64,000 nucleotides of DNA from Natronorubrum halalkaliphilum (GTDB taxonomy: Archaea; Halobacteriota; Halobacteria; Halobacteriales; Natrialbaceae), in NCBI RefSeq assembly GCF_009834785.1, contig NZ_WUYX01000008.1:1-64000 (forward strand), given 5' to 3'. This document shows positions 53,308 through 61,944 of this stretch, piece by piece. The notes below the pieces were generated by a model, which worked only from the letters and a program-made list of their open reading frames with translations, did no database searches and was not told where the DNA came from. Every line of letters begins with the position of its first letter. The stretch's first letter is position 1. Position numbers and translations under genes: made by a program.

Positions 53308-54474
53308 ATGACACGGACGAACACGGGTGGCTGGACGGTCCTTCGACGAGTACTGCTGCTCAGTATCGGGCTAGGAATCGCGTTGCTCGTGGTCGGACAC
53401 GTCCTCGGCGTTCCGATGGGGTTGGGATACGTGGAAACGGGGAGTATGGAGCCGACGATGGACGCAGGGGATGGTTTCGTCGCCGTTCCGGCCGCCGTCT
53501 CCGGACCGGTCGAGACCGGCGACGTGGTCGTTTACGACGCAAAGGAGATCGAAGGTGGCGGACTCACGACCCACCGCGTGGTCGACGAAACCGAACACGG
53601 CTACGTGACCCGCGGAGACGCCAATCCGTTCGCCGATCAGGACAGCGGAGAACCCCACGTCACCGACGGCCAGATCGCCGCGACGGCGCTGCAAGTCAAC
53701 GGCGAAGTGGTGACGATCCCGCATCTCGGGACGGCCGTGATGGGGCTCGAGAGCGGCCTCGAATCGGCCCAGTGGCGACTCGCGTCGACGCTCGGGACGA
53801 CGGCGGTGCTCGGTACGCAGGGCCTGTCGTATCTCTTGCTCGGATTCGGGCTCACAATTTTGATCGTCTCGACCGTTCTCGATCGGCGGTCGGTGGCCGA
53901 CCGATCGCGCTCGCGGACGCGGACGCGAAGTGACGTATTTGATGCGAGACGGCTCGTCCTCGCGATGGGTGTGCTCGTCCTCGTCGTCTCGCTCGGGACG
54001 ATGGTCGCGATGTCCGACTCGACCGAGATGGGGCTCGTGAGCGCGGAATTCGAGTCGGATCGGCCCGACGTCGTTCCGGCCGGGGAGACCGAGACCCATA
54101 CCTACGAACTGCAAAACGGCGGCGTGTTACCGGTTACGACCATCGTCGAACCGGCGAGCGAGGGGGTGGCCGTCGGCGAAGGGGACGAGCAAACGACGCT
54201 CGGCCACGGGGAGAGCGCGAACCTTTCCGTATCGTACACTGCTCCGCCGGAGACGGGGTACTACCTCCGGTCGCACGTCGAACATAGTTATTTCGCGGTG
54301 CTTCCGGCGCCGCTCATCGGCGAGTTGCATTCGATCCATCCCTGGGTGGCGATGGGTGCCGTGTCGGGGACCGTGACCGGACTCGTCGTCGCTCCGTTCG
54401 CGCTGCTCGCCGGCGCCGGTGCGATCAGAACCCGCTCGCGGCGACGATCCGACTCCACTGGAGGGCTATTGTGA
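53308..54474 (+). CDS. Archaeal signal peptidase I with C-terminal beta-domain
   Basis: A 388-residue membrane protease. A first TM (about 12-33) is followed by VETGSMEPTMDAGD with nucleophile Ser46 and LTTHRVV with His89, the archaeal/ER-type Ser-His arrangement in place of bacterial Ser-Lys. GDANPFAD is a further hallmark. The peptidase part ends near 170. A TM pair and then a beta-rich extracytoplasmic domain (about 255-345) with ETETHTYELQNGGVLPVTT and ESANLSVSYTAPPETG follow, plus a last TM. This fusion is longer than typical archaeal SPase I. The start at 53308 is chosen; a GTG at 53245 is an alternative. Confidence 0.9.
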   Translation: MTRTNTGGWTVLRRVLLLSIGLGIALLVVGHVLGVPMGLGYVETGSMEPTMDAGDGFVAVPAAVSGPVETGDVVVYDAKEIEGGGLTTHRVVDETEHGYVTRGDANPFADQDSGEPHVTDGQIAATALQVNGEVVTIPHLGTAVMGLESGLESAQWRLASTLGTTAVLGTQGLSYLLLGFGLTILIVSTVLDRRSVADRSRSRTRTRSDVFDARRLVLAMGVLVLVVSLGTMVAMSDSTEMGLVSAEFESDRPDVVPAGETETHTYELQNGGVLPVTTIVEPASEGVAVGEGDEQTTLGHGESANLSVSYTAPPETGYYLRSHVEHSYFAVLPAPLIGELHSIHPWVAMGAVSGTVTGLVVAPFALLAGAGAIRTRSRRRSDSTGGLL

Positions 54475-54528
54475 TGACCGTTATGGACGTATTACCAATC
54501 CGAATTTCCGATCCGAGGTGTATCGAAC

Positions 54529-55755
54529 GTGATCAGTGACCGAACGGCCGTGCGGCTCCGCGCCGCACTCGACGAGTGGTTCGTCGTCGTCGTCGTGGCG
54601 TTGCTCGCGCTCACGCTCGTCGGCGGCTGGGCGGTCTACGGCTCCATGGCCGCGACGGAGACCGACGCTGATCGGGAGTCCGTCGAAACCTGGTCGACCG
54701 CCGGCGGCTTCGACCACGGTGTGATCGTCCAGGCGGAGAACGAGGTCTTCCCGGTCGGGACCGAACTCACCGATCGGCCGACCTACTTCACCGAGATTTC
54801 GCCCGAGCTCGAGGCGACGTTCCGCTACTGGTACGACGCGCCCGATGGCGACGGTGACGTCGACCTTGAGGTCGTCGCCGAACGGGAAATCCGATCGGTC
54901 GACGACGACGGCGTGGAGTACTGGGCGGTCAACGAGACGCTCGCCGAGAGCGGCGAATCGGGCCTCGCACCGGGCGAGGAGCACGCAACCGACGTCAGTC
55001 TCGACGTACCGACGACGATGAACGAAACCGACGAGATCGAGGATAGCCTCGGCGGCTCGGCCGGCGAGACCGAGACGGTCGTCGCGGTCACCGTGACGAT
55101 GTCGGGGACGGTCGACGGCGAGCCCGTCGACCGCGTCGAGACCTACGAACTCGAGGTCGTCGCCGACGGCTCGACGTACGCCGTCGACGGACCCTCGCCC
55201 AACGAGGCGGTGACGATGGACACCGCGGCTGCGGAGGACGACGAAGAGGTGACGACCGCCGACTCGTCCGGGTTCCTCGAGACCTACGGCGCTGCACTGC
55301 TGGCGCTCGCATCCGTCTGCGCGCTCGGTGTACTCGCGATCGCGCGAACCAACGGGACACTCGCGCCGTCTGCGGCCGAACTCGAGCGCGTGCGCACACA
55401 GTACGAACGCGAGGAGTTCGACGACTGGATCTCGAGCGGGTCGTTGCCAGACGAGATTCGGGGACGATCACGGATCGACGTCTCGACGCTCGAGGATCTG
55501 GTCGACGTAGCGATCGACTGTGATCGGCGCGTGCTCGAGGATGAACGCGCGGGCGAGTACTACGTGGTGGATGGGGAGTCGTTGTATGTCTATGAGCCGG
55601 ATGGGGTGAAAGCTGCTAACGAACCACCCGGAGACGAAACAACCGGGAGCACCGATCTCGATTCCGTCCGAACTGACGAGGAAACCGTTCTCGGTGACGA
55701 CTCGAGTGCGGGCGAGTTCGAACACGGAGACGGGAGCAGTAGCCTCGAGTCGTAA
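54529..55755 (+). CDS. DUF5305 domain membrane protein
   Basis: A 408-residue protein with an N-terminal TM (about 17-38), an extracytoplasmic beta-rich acidic domain (45-240, with NEVFPVGTELTDRPTYFTEI and FRYWYDA), a second TM (255-273) and a cytosolic C-terminal tail with YEREEFDDWISSGSLPD. I recognise this as DUF5305, which in haloarchaea sits beside signal peptidase I and exported DUF1102 proteins. It starts with GTG. It follows the signal peptidase by 54 bases. Confidence 0.85.
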   Translation: MISDRTAVRLRAALDEWFVVVVVALLALTLVGGWAVYGSMAATETDADRESVETWSTAGGFDHGVIVQAENEVFPVGTELTDRPTYFTEISPELEATFRYWYDAPDGDGDVDLEVVAEREIRSVDDDGVEYWAVNETLAESGESGLAPGEEHATDVSLDVPTTMNETDEIEDSLGGSAGETETVVAVTVTMSGTVDGEPVDRVETYELEVVADGSTYAVDGPSPNEAVTMDTAAAEDDEEVTTADSSGFLETYGAALLALASVCALGVLAIARTNGTLAPSAAELERVRTQYEREEFDDWISSGSLPDEIRGRSRIDVSTLEDLVDVAIDCDRRVLEDERAGEYYVVDGESLYVYEPDGVKAANEPPGDETTGSTDLDSVRTDEETVLGDDSSAGEFEHGDGSSSLES

Positions 55756-55827
55756 GGACCGTCGGCATTCTTCCGATTTTGGGGGCTGGGACTTGTCGAT
55801 CGACGTTCAGCGGGTTTCTCGAGGGTC

Positions 55828-55970
55828 ATGACGGATCGATCGGCCGTGATACTCGCCGCCGCACTCGACTGCAGTGGTTCGTTTGCGCGTCTCCTGTCAC
55901 CGAACCGTCGCCCATCGGCCTCGTAGTCCAGTCGTTAGACAGCTCTCCGGAGTTGGGACTGAGATGGTGA
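55828..55970 (+). pseudogene. Decayed copy of the start of a DUF5305 gene
   Basis: The frame from ATG 55828 reads MTDRSAVILAAALD, matching the DUF5305 opening DRTAVRLRAALDEW. A two-base shift then continues in another frame with WFVCASPV, aligning with WFVVVVV. The resemblance is lost soon after. It is a broken 5' fragment of a second gene, 70 bases after the intact one. Confidence 0.55.
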
Positions 55971-56269
55971 ACCCGGCAAAGGGGGCCTGTCGCTGTGATC
56001 GTCAGGAACAGACCGTTACAGCAGTGGTTCGGGTGAAGCTACGCACGACGGTACGTGATAACTTCGGATATTTCTATCAGTAGTAGCTTTCAGCTATACG
56101 TCGTCATAGAGCCCAAGCCGGCCCTGCAGGCGGTGTGTGTCGAATCTCCTGTCAGTGTATACACAAGGTGGGTACCGTGCATGATGGAAATGCATGCGCT
56201 CGGATACAACGTCAACGCCGTCGAGCGACGATCGGTTGGAAATCCGAGTGCACAATAGGTGGTTCAACT
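55971..56269. other. Intergenic region before the DUF1102 gene
   Basis: About 300 bases of mixed composition between the DUF5305 remnant and the DUF1102-like gene. Short frames exist but none is protein-like. A GATAACTTCGGATATTTCTATC stretch near 56056-56077 is A/T-rich; no tRNA or repeat is visible. Confidence 0.35.
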
Positions 56270-56893
56270 ATGGAACGACGTAAATTCCTGATCGGTGCAG
56301 GGAGTACAACAATCGGAGCAAGTGCTATTGTCGGTTCAGGTGCATTTACGAGTACTGAGATGGATCGGGTCGCTAGCATAGAGGTAGCAGATGACCCTGA
56401 CGCACTACTAGGACTGGAACCATGTGATGGTCCAAATGGTGATTATGCGCTTTTAGAAGAAGATACACGGGGTCGTGAAAAACTTGAAATTCGTATTGAT
56501 CCAGACAATCCGAATATTATTGGAGAGGGTGTGAACCCACAATCCGATACATGGATTTGCTGTATATTTACTGTAAAGAACCAGGGTACTCAACCAGTCG
56601 AAGTTGGGTTTAATACTGGTGGGGGATCACTTCGATCAAACGCCAGATGGCTTTGGAGTGCCGACGACTCCGTCGTCGATGAATCAAATCCACGACCAGC
56701 TGAAACACAAACGGATACTCCCTGCGGTACAGTATATCGACTCGGTACACCTGGCCAAGCATCTCTTCCGACAATTGCTTCAGGGGAAGATTTCACTGTC
56801 AATCTACGGATCAACACAGAAGACGATTTCAGTGGCTCTACATCCGGTAAAGTAGAATCAATCACAATTAGGGCAGACGCCGTAGAAGACTGA
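56270..56893 (+). CDS. DUF1102-family exported protein (TasA/camelysin-like)
   Basis: A 207-residue exported protein beginning MERRKFLIGAGSTTIGASAI, the typical twin-arginine-like signal of haloarchaeal DUF1102 proteins, followed by GSGAFTSTEMDRVASIEVADD. The beta-rich body has VKNQGTQPVEVGFNTGGG and DFTVNLRINTEDDFSGS. A paired Cys-Cys (ICCIF) and two other cysteines may form disulfides. It should be cleaved by a signal peptidase such as the one at 53308. Its codons use more A and T than neighbouring genes. Confidence 0.8.
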   Translation: MERRKFLIGAGSTTIGASAIVGSGAFTSTEMDRVASIEVADDPDALLGLEPCDGPNGDYALLEEDTRGREKLEIRIDPDNPNIIGEGVNPQSDTWICCIFTVKNQGTQPVEVGFNTGGGSLRSNARWLWSADDSVVDESNPRPAETQTDTPCGTVYRLGTPGQASLPTIASGEDFTVNLRINTEDDFSGSTSGKVESITIRADAVED

Positions 56894-56949
56894 ATATCAC
56901 ATCAGTGGGATAAGCCTTCAAAAGAACACACTTCATATTTTGTATTATG

Positions 56950-57633
56950 TTACACATCAGTGGTTAATCTCGAGACTAAGTTCTTCAATCTCTCCAAATC
57001 GTACTGCCCTGGCGCAGTCGCATCCGCTTCATCCACGGGCGCATACCCAATCTTCGACCCGTAAATAGGCGCGACTACTCGAGTGTGACTCCCCACCTCG
57101 CCCATCGCCATCGTCGCCACCCGGTCCCCGTGGGCGGTCAGCTGCTCCGTCGCGGCGAGCAACGCCAGTGTGTCTGTCTTCGATTCCGCGGTCACAGCTA
57201 GCTTCGCCACGTCGGCGTGCTTCCCCGCCTCCGTCAACGTCGAGACCATCTCGCCTCGAGTCGGCGTCCCCTCGAAATCATGACTCGAAGCAACCACTGA
57301 GACGCCCTGATCACGCGCGGTCCCCAACACGTCCTCGGCGTCACCCTCGAGAATCGCCTCGAGTTCCACGTCGATCGCACCCACAGCATCGAACCGAGTC
57401 GCTTCCGCCAACACCTCGAGTCGCGCCACATCGTCCCCGTCCCATTCCCCACCCTCCCATGCGGCCCGGTTCGTCGCGAGAATCGGCAACTCGCCGTCGT
57501 AGGTCTCGAGGGCTGCCAGCGGGTTCTCGGCCAGATCCATCCTGAACTCAATCGCATCCGCGTGTTCGCGGGCGGCGGGCTCCTCCCCCAAATCGGCTGT
57601 CGATGCGGCGAGAACGAACGAGTCGAAGTTCAT
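56950..57633 (-). CDS. aroD: 3-dehydroquinate dehydratase, type I
   Basis: A 227-residue class I dehydroquinase converting 3-dehydroquinate to 3-dehydroshikimate via a Schiff base. MNFDSFVLAASTADL is the N-terminus, AIEFRMDLAENPL follows, and VASSHDFEGTPTRGEM carries the catalytic His; AKLAVTAESKTDTL contains the Schiff-base Lys. The C-terminus VAPIYGSKIGYAP is characteristic. The start at 57633 is chosen; an upstream in-frame ATG at 57672 is possible. It belongs to the aromatic pathway with the genes at 38657-42591 and 50089. Confidence 0.95.
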   Translation of the reverse strand: MNFDSFVLAASTADLGEEPAAREHADAIEFRMDLAENPLAALETYDGELPILATNRAAWEGGEWDGDDVARLEVLAEATRFDAVGAIDVELEAILEGDAEDVLGTARDQGVSVVASSHDFEGTPTRGEMVSTLTEAGKHADVAKLAVTAESKTDTLALLAATEQLTAHGDRVATMAMGEVGSHTRVVAPIYGSKIGYAPVDEADATAPGQYDLERLKNLVSRLTTDV

Positions 57634-57716
57634 GTCGGAGTACTCGTTCGGACCGATAAAAAGGACTCTCATCGAGCAACTACGGGTGCGTTTCGTGCCG
57701 TCGGGACCGACCCGAC

Positions 57717-57947
57717 CTACGCTATTGGTGCCGTAGACTCCCGCGACTGCCGCTCGATCGTCTCGACGAATCCCTCGAGCAACAACTCGATCGCCCGTCC
57801 GTGGGCCTCCTTGCTGCGATGGACGTGCGTCGGTCGAACTGGTTGTGCGTCGTACGCCGCAAACGATCGGGCCGAGTCTTCGCACTCGAGGTGGTGCCGG
57901 AGCCGGTAGAGCAGCGCGTGGAGCTGGACGTACTCCTGCGAGCGCAT
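57717..57947 (-). CDS. UPF0058 family protein
   Basis: A 76-residue helical protein, MRSQEYVQLHALLYRLRHHL, then HVHRSKEAHGRAIELLLEGF. This matches the UPF0058 pattern (QELIHLHGLL... HxSKxxHxxAI). The structure is a small helical bundle; function unknown. The ATG at 57947 matches relatives; upstream starts add residues. It is 84 bases upstream of aroD on the same strand. Confidence 0.82.
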   Translation of the reverse strand: MRSQEYVQLHALLYRLRHHLECEDSARSFAAYDAQPVRPTHVHRSKEAHGRAIELLLEGFVETIERQSRESTAPIA

Positions 57948-58053
57948 CTCGCCAATAGGCATGCGCAACTGCTACTTAGTCCCTTTTCGTCTTTCGACAG
58001 TGAAAACAGTCCGATGATACGTCGATCCCAGTTTCAGGGGTCGGCGAAGAGGA

Positions 58054-59043
58054 TTACGCCAGCCCGAGCGTCTCCTCGGCCTCGAGGAGTTCGTGGTAGC
58101 GGTTCCGGATCGTGACTTCGGAGATGTCGGCGACGTCGCTGACGGCGGCCTGGGTGGTCTTCTCGTTGGTCAGGAGTGCGGCGGCGTACACCGCGGCGGC
58201 GGCGAGTCCGACCGGCGACTTGCCGGAGTGGACGCCCTTTTCCTTTGCGTTCTGGAGCAGTCCGCGAGCGCGGTGTTCGGCCTCGTCAGAGAGGTCGAGT
58301 CCCGACGCGAAGCGTGGCACGTAGCTCTCGGGGTCGGCGGGCTGGACCTCGAGACCCAGTTCGCGCACGACGTAGCGGTAGGTGCGCGCGATCTCGTTTT
58401 TCTCGACGCGGGAGACGTCGGCGATCTCGTCGAGGCTGCGTGGGACGCCGGCCTGACGAGCGGCGGCGTAGACACAGGAGGTCGAGACGCCCTCGATAGA
58501 GCGACCGGGGAGCAGGTCCTCGTCGAGTGCGCGGCGGTAGATGACGCTCGCGGTCTCGCGAACGTTCGTCGGTAGTCCGAGCGCACTCGCCATTCGGTCG
58601 ATCTCGCCCAGTGCCTGTTTGAGGTTGCGCTCCTTGGAGTCGCGGGTGCGGAAGCGCTCGTTCCACTTGCGCAGGCGCTGCATCTTCTCGCGCTGGCGCG
58701 ATCCCAGCGAGTTACCGTAGGCGTCTTTGTTCCGCCAGTCGATGTTCGTCGAGAGCCCCTTGTCGTGCATCGTGTTCGTCGTGGGCGCACCCACGCGGGA
58801 CTTCTCGTTTTTCTCAGCGGCGTCGAACGCTCGCCACTCGGGGCCGCGGTCGACCGAGTCCTCTTCGACGACGAGGCCACAGTCCTCACAGACCGTTTCG
58901 CCGTGTTCGTCGTCGACAACGAGGTTGCCCGCACACTCGGGGCAGGCGAGATCGTTTGCTTCCGTTTCCGTCGTCGTTTCGTCCGCGTCGTTCGTTTCGT
59001 GTTCGGTACGTCGTACTCTGGCGTTTGATGTGGTGTTGGTCAT
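58054..59043 (-). CDS. tfb: Transcription initiation factor TFB
   Basis: A 329-residue archaeal TFIIB homologue that bridges TBP/TATA and RNA polymerase. The zinc ribbon uses Cys34, Cys37, Cys52 and Cys55 (CPECAGN, CEDC). The B-reader/linker region contains GPEWRAFDAAEKNEKSRVG. Two cyclin repeats follow, the first with ALGEIDRMASALGLP, the second with YVPRFASGLDLSDEAEHRA. The last helix-turn-helix reads ISEVTIRNRYHELLE. Haloarchaea carry several TFBs; which paralogue this is cannot be told. Confidence 0.97.
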   Translation of the reverse strand: MTNTTSNARVRRTEHETNDADETTTETEANDLACPECAGNLVVDDEHGETVCEDCGLVVEEDSVDRGPEWRAFDAAEKNEKSRVGAPTTNTMHDKGLSTNIDWRNKDAYGNSLGSRQREKMQRLRKWNERFRTRDSKERNLKQALGEIDRMASALGLPTNVRETASVIYRRALDEDLLPGRSIEGVSTSCVYAAARQAGVPRSLDEIADVSRVEKNEIARTYRYVVRELGLEVQPADPESYVPRFASGLDLSDEAEHRARGLLQNAKEKGVHSGKSPVGLAAAAVYAAALLTNEKTTQAAVSDVADISEVTIRNRYHELLEAEETLGLA

Positions 59044-59261
59044 ACGATGGCGAGTGCTGACCGGCCGAACTGACTGCAAAAGCCCGGGCGGGTTCGTTAC
59101 CTAACGGGTTCTGATACTCGAGGGTTAAGGGTTTCGGAATCGCAGTCCGACACCTCCCGAAAACGGGTAATTCGTCGGAACTAGGATGATCAATCAAAAC
59201 ATTAAAGATTAGAAGGCGGTCGAATCGAAGTCGCCAAATTCGGGCCGCTCGAACGAACCGT

Positions 59262-59801
59262 ATGAACGTTGCAGTCGGGAGCACGAACCCGGTGAAAGTC
59301 GAAGCCGTCGAACGGACGCTCGAGCGGTTCCAATCGTCTATTACCGCGGTCGAAGTCGACTCGGGCGTCGCCGAACAGCCGTGGTCGATCGGCGAAACCG
59401 TCACCGGAGCCGAGAACCGGGCCCGCCGAGCGCTCGCCGCGACCGACGCCGACTACGGAATCGGCCTCGAGGGTGGCGTCGCCCGTTTCGACGGCGTTCC
59501 GGGACTCTCGCTGATCATGTGGGCTGCCGCCACCGACGGTAATCGGATCGAACGCGGCGGCGGCCCGACGCTCCGGCTTCCCGACGAGGTTGCACGTCGC
59601 CTCGAGGACGGAGCCGAGTTGGGACCCGTGATGGACGACCGTCTCGGCACTGCGGGGATCGCCGAGCGTGACGGTGCTGCCGGCGTTCTCACCGCGGGGC
59701 TGACGGATCGGTCGCGAGCGCTCGGCGAAGCGGTCGCCTGTGCGTTCGGGCCGTTTGTCACGACCGGTAATCAGGCGACGGAAACGTCCGAAAGTCACTG
59801 A
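59262..59801 (+). CDS. Inosine/xanthosine triphosphatase (DUF84 family)
   Basis: A 179-residue house-cleaning pyrophosphatase that removes ITP and XTP. VAVGSTNPVKVEAVERTLERF is the N-terminal nucleotide motif; VDSGVAEQPWSIGETVTGAENRARRAL is the central segment; YGIGLEGGV, GRGPTL-like RGGGPTLRLPDEVARRL and LTDRSRALGEAVACAFGPF complete the pattern. Length is typical of YjjX-like proteins. It is divergent from tfb. Confidence 0.92.
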   Translation: MNVAVGSTNPVKVEAVERTLERFQSSITAVEVDSGVAEQPWSIGETVTGAENRARRALAATDADYGIGLEGGVARFDGVPGLSLIMWAAATDGNRIERGGGPTLRLPDEVARRLEDGAELGPVMDDRLGTAGIAERDGAAGVLTAGLTDRSRALGEAVACAFGPFVTTGNQATETSESH

Positions 59802-59980
59802 CCGAAGCTCCGACAACGCAGCCGTTCAATCGCGTGAACAGCGTTCCGGACGGGACGGTAATTGTATCATATTAGACAGTAAATTGAGTCGGTTCGACAG
59901 TGGGTCGAACGACGCCACCGCCAGCCTCTTTATCCGATCGTGAGAGTCAGGAGTTGCCGACAATCATCAAATACAATATA

Positions 59981-60076
59981 TTAACCGGCCGTACCAACGA
60001 AAGCTTTCTACTCGGTTATTCTCCCATTACCGTCCCCAAAAATCGCAAGAAAGCGGCGGGTTAACCGTGCGTACCA
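59981..60076 (+). repeat. Direct repeat TTAACCG-n2-CGTACCAA, 80 bases apart
   Basis: TTAACCGGCCGTACCAA at 59981-59997 and TTAACCGTGCGTACCAA at 60061-60077 differ at two bases. The second copy ends about 35 bases before the DUF7123 gene start and is followed by CCCCTAAGGG at the usual TATA position. It probably is a paired regulatory site. The rest of the 310-base intergenic region has A/T-rich sequence (ACAATATATTA at about 59974) and no gene. Confidence 0.45.
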
Positions 60077-60111
60077 AACCCCCTAAGGGCGTTCCTGTCA
60101 TCCATTGAAGT

Positions 60112-60345
60112 ATGAGCACTGCAATGGCCGCCGACCTCACGAGCAAACAACGCCGTATCCTCCAGTACCTCCGAGATCACGCGGGGACGAAGACCTACTT
60201 CAAGTCCCGGCTTATCGGCCAGGAACTCGGTATGACGGCGAAAGAGGTCGGGTCGAACATCACGGCGCTCCAGGACGGCAACTACGACGTCGAAATCGAA
60301 AAGTGGGGCTACTCCTCGAGTACGACCTGGAAAGTCAACGTTTAA
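60112..60345 (+). CDS. DUF7123 family small winged-helix protein
   Basis: A 77-residue basic/acidic-balanced protein: LTSKQRRILQYLRDHAGTKT, YFKSRLIGQELGMTAKEVGS and NITALQDGNYDVEIEKWGYS. It reads as a compact winged helix ending in a beta wing (TTWKVNV), so likely DNA-binding. Haloarchaea carry it as a conserved stand-alone protein. Two starts are possible (60112 or 60124). Confidence 0.82.
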   Translation: MSTAMAADLTSKQRRILQYLRDHAGTKTYFKSRLIGQELGMTAKEVGSNITALQDGNYDVEIEKWGYSSSTTWKVNV

Positions 60346-60469
60346 CCCACACGTCGCCGGCCGACGTCCGCTCGCGGCCGGTGCACCTCGCGTCCCCCGT
60401 TCTGGTTTTCCCGTTTCGCGCGCTCGACTTCGCTTTTATCACCGACGACAACCTACTGGTACGTGACGA

Positions 60470-61123
60470 ATGCTAACGCTCTTTGACATGGACGGAGTCA
60501 TTCTCAAGGGACCCGGTACCGACCCGCAGGTGTACGCCGACGCCGCCGACGCCGCGCTCGCCGATCTCGGTGCCGATCCGACGCCGGCACAGCGCGCCGA
60601 ATTGAGGCGACACGACCTCGAGTGTGTGAGAGACCACTGTGAAACGCTAGGCATCGATCCGGCGACGTTCTGGGCGCTGAAAGACGAGCACGCGTCGGCA
60701 ACGAGCCACGAACTGATCCGGTCGGGCGAGCGCGGTCTGTACGACGATATCGACGCGATCACCGAACTCGCCGAGCGGACGACGGTGGGGCTCGTCACCA
60801 ATAACCGCCACGCGACCGCCGAATTCGTCGCGGACTATCTCCCCGTCGATTTCGACGTCGTTCGCGGCCGCCGGCCGACGTTCGAGGATTACGAGCGTCG
60901 AAAACCGAACCCTCACTTCATCGAAGACGCGCTCGCGACGCTGGGCGTCAGCGACGGCCTCTACGTCGGTGACTCGGTCAAAGACGTCACGGCCGGACAC
61001 GCAGCTGGACTCGAGACCGCCTACCTTCGCCGGCCTCACAACCGCGAGATCGAGTGTCCCCCAGACGCGACCGCCGAATGCGAATCGCTGACGGAGCTAC
61101 TGACGCTCGTCAAAACGATCTGA
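60470..61123 (+). CDS. HAD family hydrolase
   Basis: A 217-residue phosphatase: motif I LFDMDGVILKGPG near the N-terminus, motif II VGLVTNNRHATA, motif III Lys in RKPNPHF, motif IV YVGDSVKDVTAGHAAGL. The short cap is helical. It resembles phosphoglycolate-phosphatase-like HADs; the substrate is unknown. The gene starts at its first in-frame ATG, where motif I is at residues 3-10 as usual. Confidence 0.9.
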   Translation: MLTLFDMDGVILKGPGTDPQVYADAADAALADLGADPTPAQRAELRRHDLECVRDHCETLGIDPATFWALKDEHASATSHELIRSGERGLYDDIDAITELAERTTVGLVTNNRHATAEFVADYLPVDFDVVRGRRPTFEDYERRKPNPHFIEDALATLGVSDGLYVGDSVKDVTAGHAAGLETAYLRRPHNREIECPPDATAECESLTELLTLVKTI

Positions 61124-61200
61124 ACGGCGAAAACGAAACCGCGGACCGCGAATCGCAAACTACGAAGCGCGAACTGCGAACAACGGACCGCGAACCGAAT
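61124..61200. repeat. Degenerate GCGAA/CCGCGAA repeats
   Basis: GCGGACCGCGAA, GCGCGAACTGCGAAC and CGGACCGCGAACC recur in tandem in a degenerate way over about 75 bases after the HAD gene. Nothing codes here. The style is like the repeats at 48990-49180 but with different words. Confidence 0.45.
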
Positions 61201-61243
61201 CGTGCTCGTGCAGTAATCCGATCTTACTCCCCGTACCGAGCCC

Positions 61244-61861
61244 CTACCCGTCGTACTGGAGGAACTGATCCGCGTTCCGTGCGAGTCGACGCGCCGACTC
61301 GCCGAAGGAGTCGGCGTGGCGGACAACCAGAATCAGGACCGACTCGGGCCGTTCGACGGCGTAGCCGTCCTCGCGGGAAAGCAGCCCCGCCTCCTCGAGT
61401 TCGCCGGCGTACTTGCTGACGGTCGGCGGCGAGACGTCGAGTGCCGTCGCCAGGTCGCCGGCCGTCGCGTCCGAGTTGTGGAGCAGTTCGATCAGCATTC
61501 CCCGCGGCGTCTCCCGGCGCAGGTAGCCAAGCGCCTGTTTCTCGAAGTCGTCGAACCGGCCCGCCGGAACGAACCGCTTGTAGTCGCCGTCGCGGTAGCG
61601 TTCGACTACTTCGAGTTCCTCGAGCCGGCGCAGGTGGTGCTGGGTTTCGCCGGTCCCGAGCTGGAGATCATCGCGAATCTTCGAGAAGTGCGCACCGGGT
61701 GTCGTCGAGAGATAGCCAGCGATCGCATCGCGGGCGTCGCTCTCACCCGTGTCAGCCGCCGCTGACTCGGAGAGGCCCGCAAGCGGTGCTGCGGCACCGA
61801 GAGCAGCAAAGCGGCGCAGGGTCGCTCGTTTGTCGTCGTCGACCCCATCGGGTAATGTCAT
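61244..61861 (-). CDS. Winged-helix transcription regulator with hydrophobic, signal-like N-terminus
   Basis: A 205-residue protein. Residues 1-15 are polar, then RRFAALGAAAPLAGLSESAAAD (about 17-38) resembles a twin-arginine/Sec signal. Two winged-helix units follow: GAHFSKIRDDLQLGTGETQHHLRRLEELEVV (about 55-95) and GMLIELLHNSDATAGDLATALDVSPPTVSKYAGEL (about 120-160). The protein is likely a DNA-binding regulator; the N-terminal segment could anchor it or be misread. The ATG at 61861 is preferred over an upstream in-frame ATG at 61882. Confidence 0.75.
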   Translation of the reverse strand: MTLPDGVDDDKRATLRRFAALGAAAPLAGLSESAAADTGESDARDAIAGYLSTTPGAHFSKIRDDLQLGTGETQHHLRRLEELEVVERYRDGDYKRFVPAGRFDDFEKQALGYLRRETPRGMLIELLHNSDATAGDLATALDVSPPTVSKYAGELEEAGLLSREDGYAVERPESVLILVVRHADSFGESARRLARNADQFLQYDG

Positions 61862-61944
61862 ACTATACCTACTACCCATCACGAGCCGAGCCGTAAAACA
61901 GGTTTCGCTCCCCTTTATTCACCGAAAACGGAATGTCTGTCCGA

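Noticed and set aside
55915-55990. Possible tRNA (GTAGTCC...GTTAGAC stretch)
   Set aside because: No acceptor or T stem can be formed; it lies in the DUF5305 remnant region.
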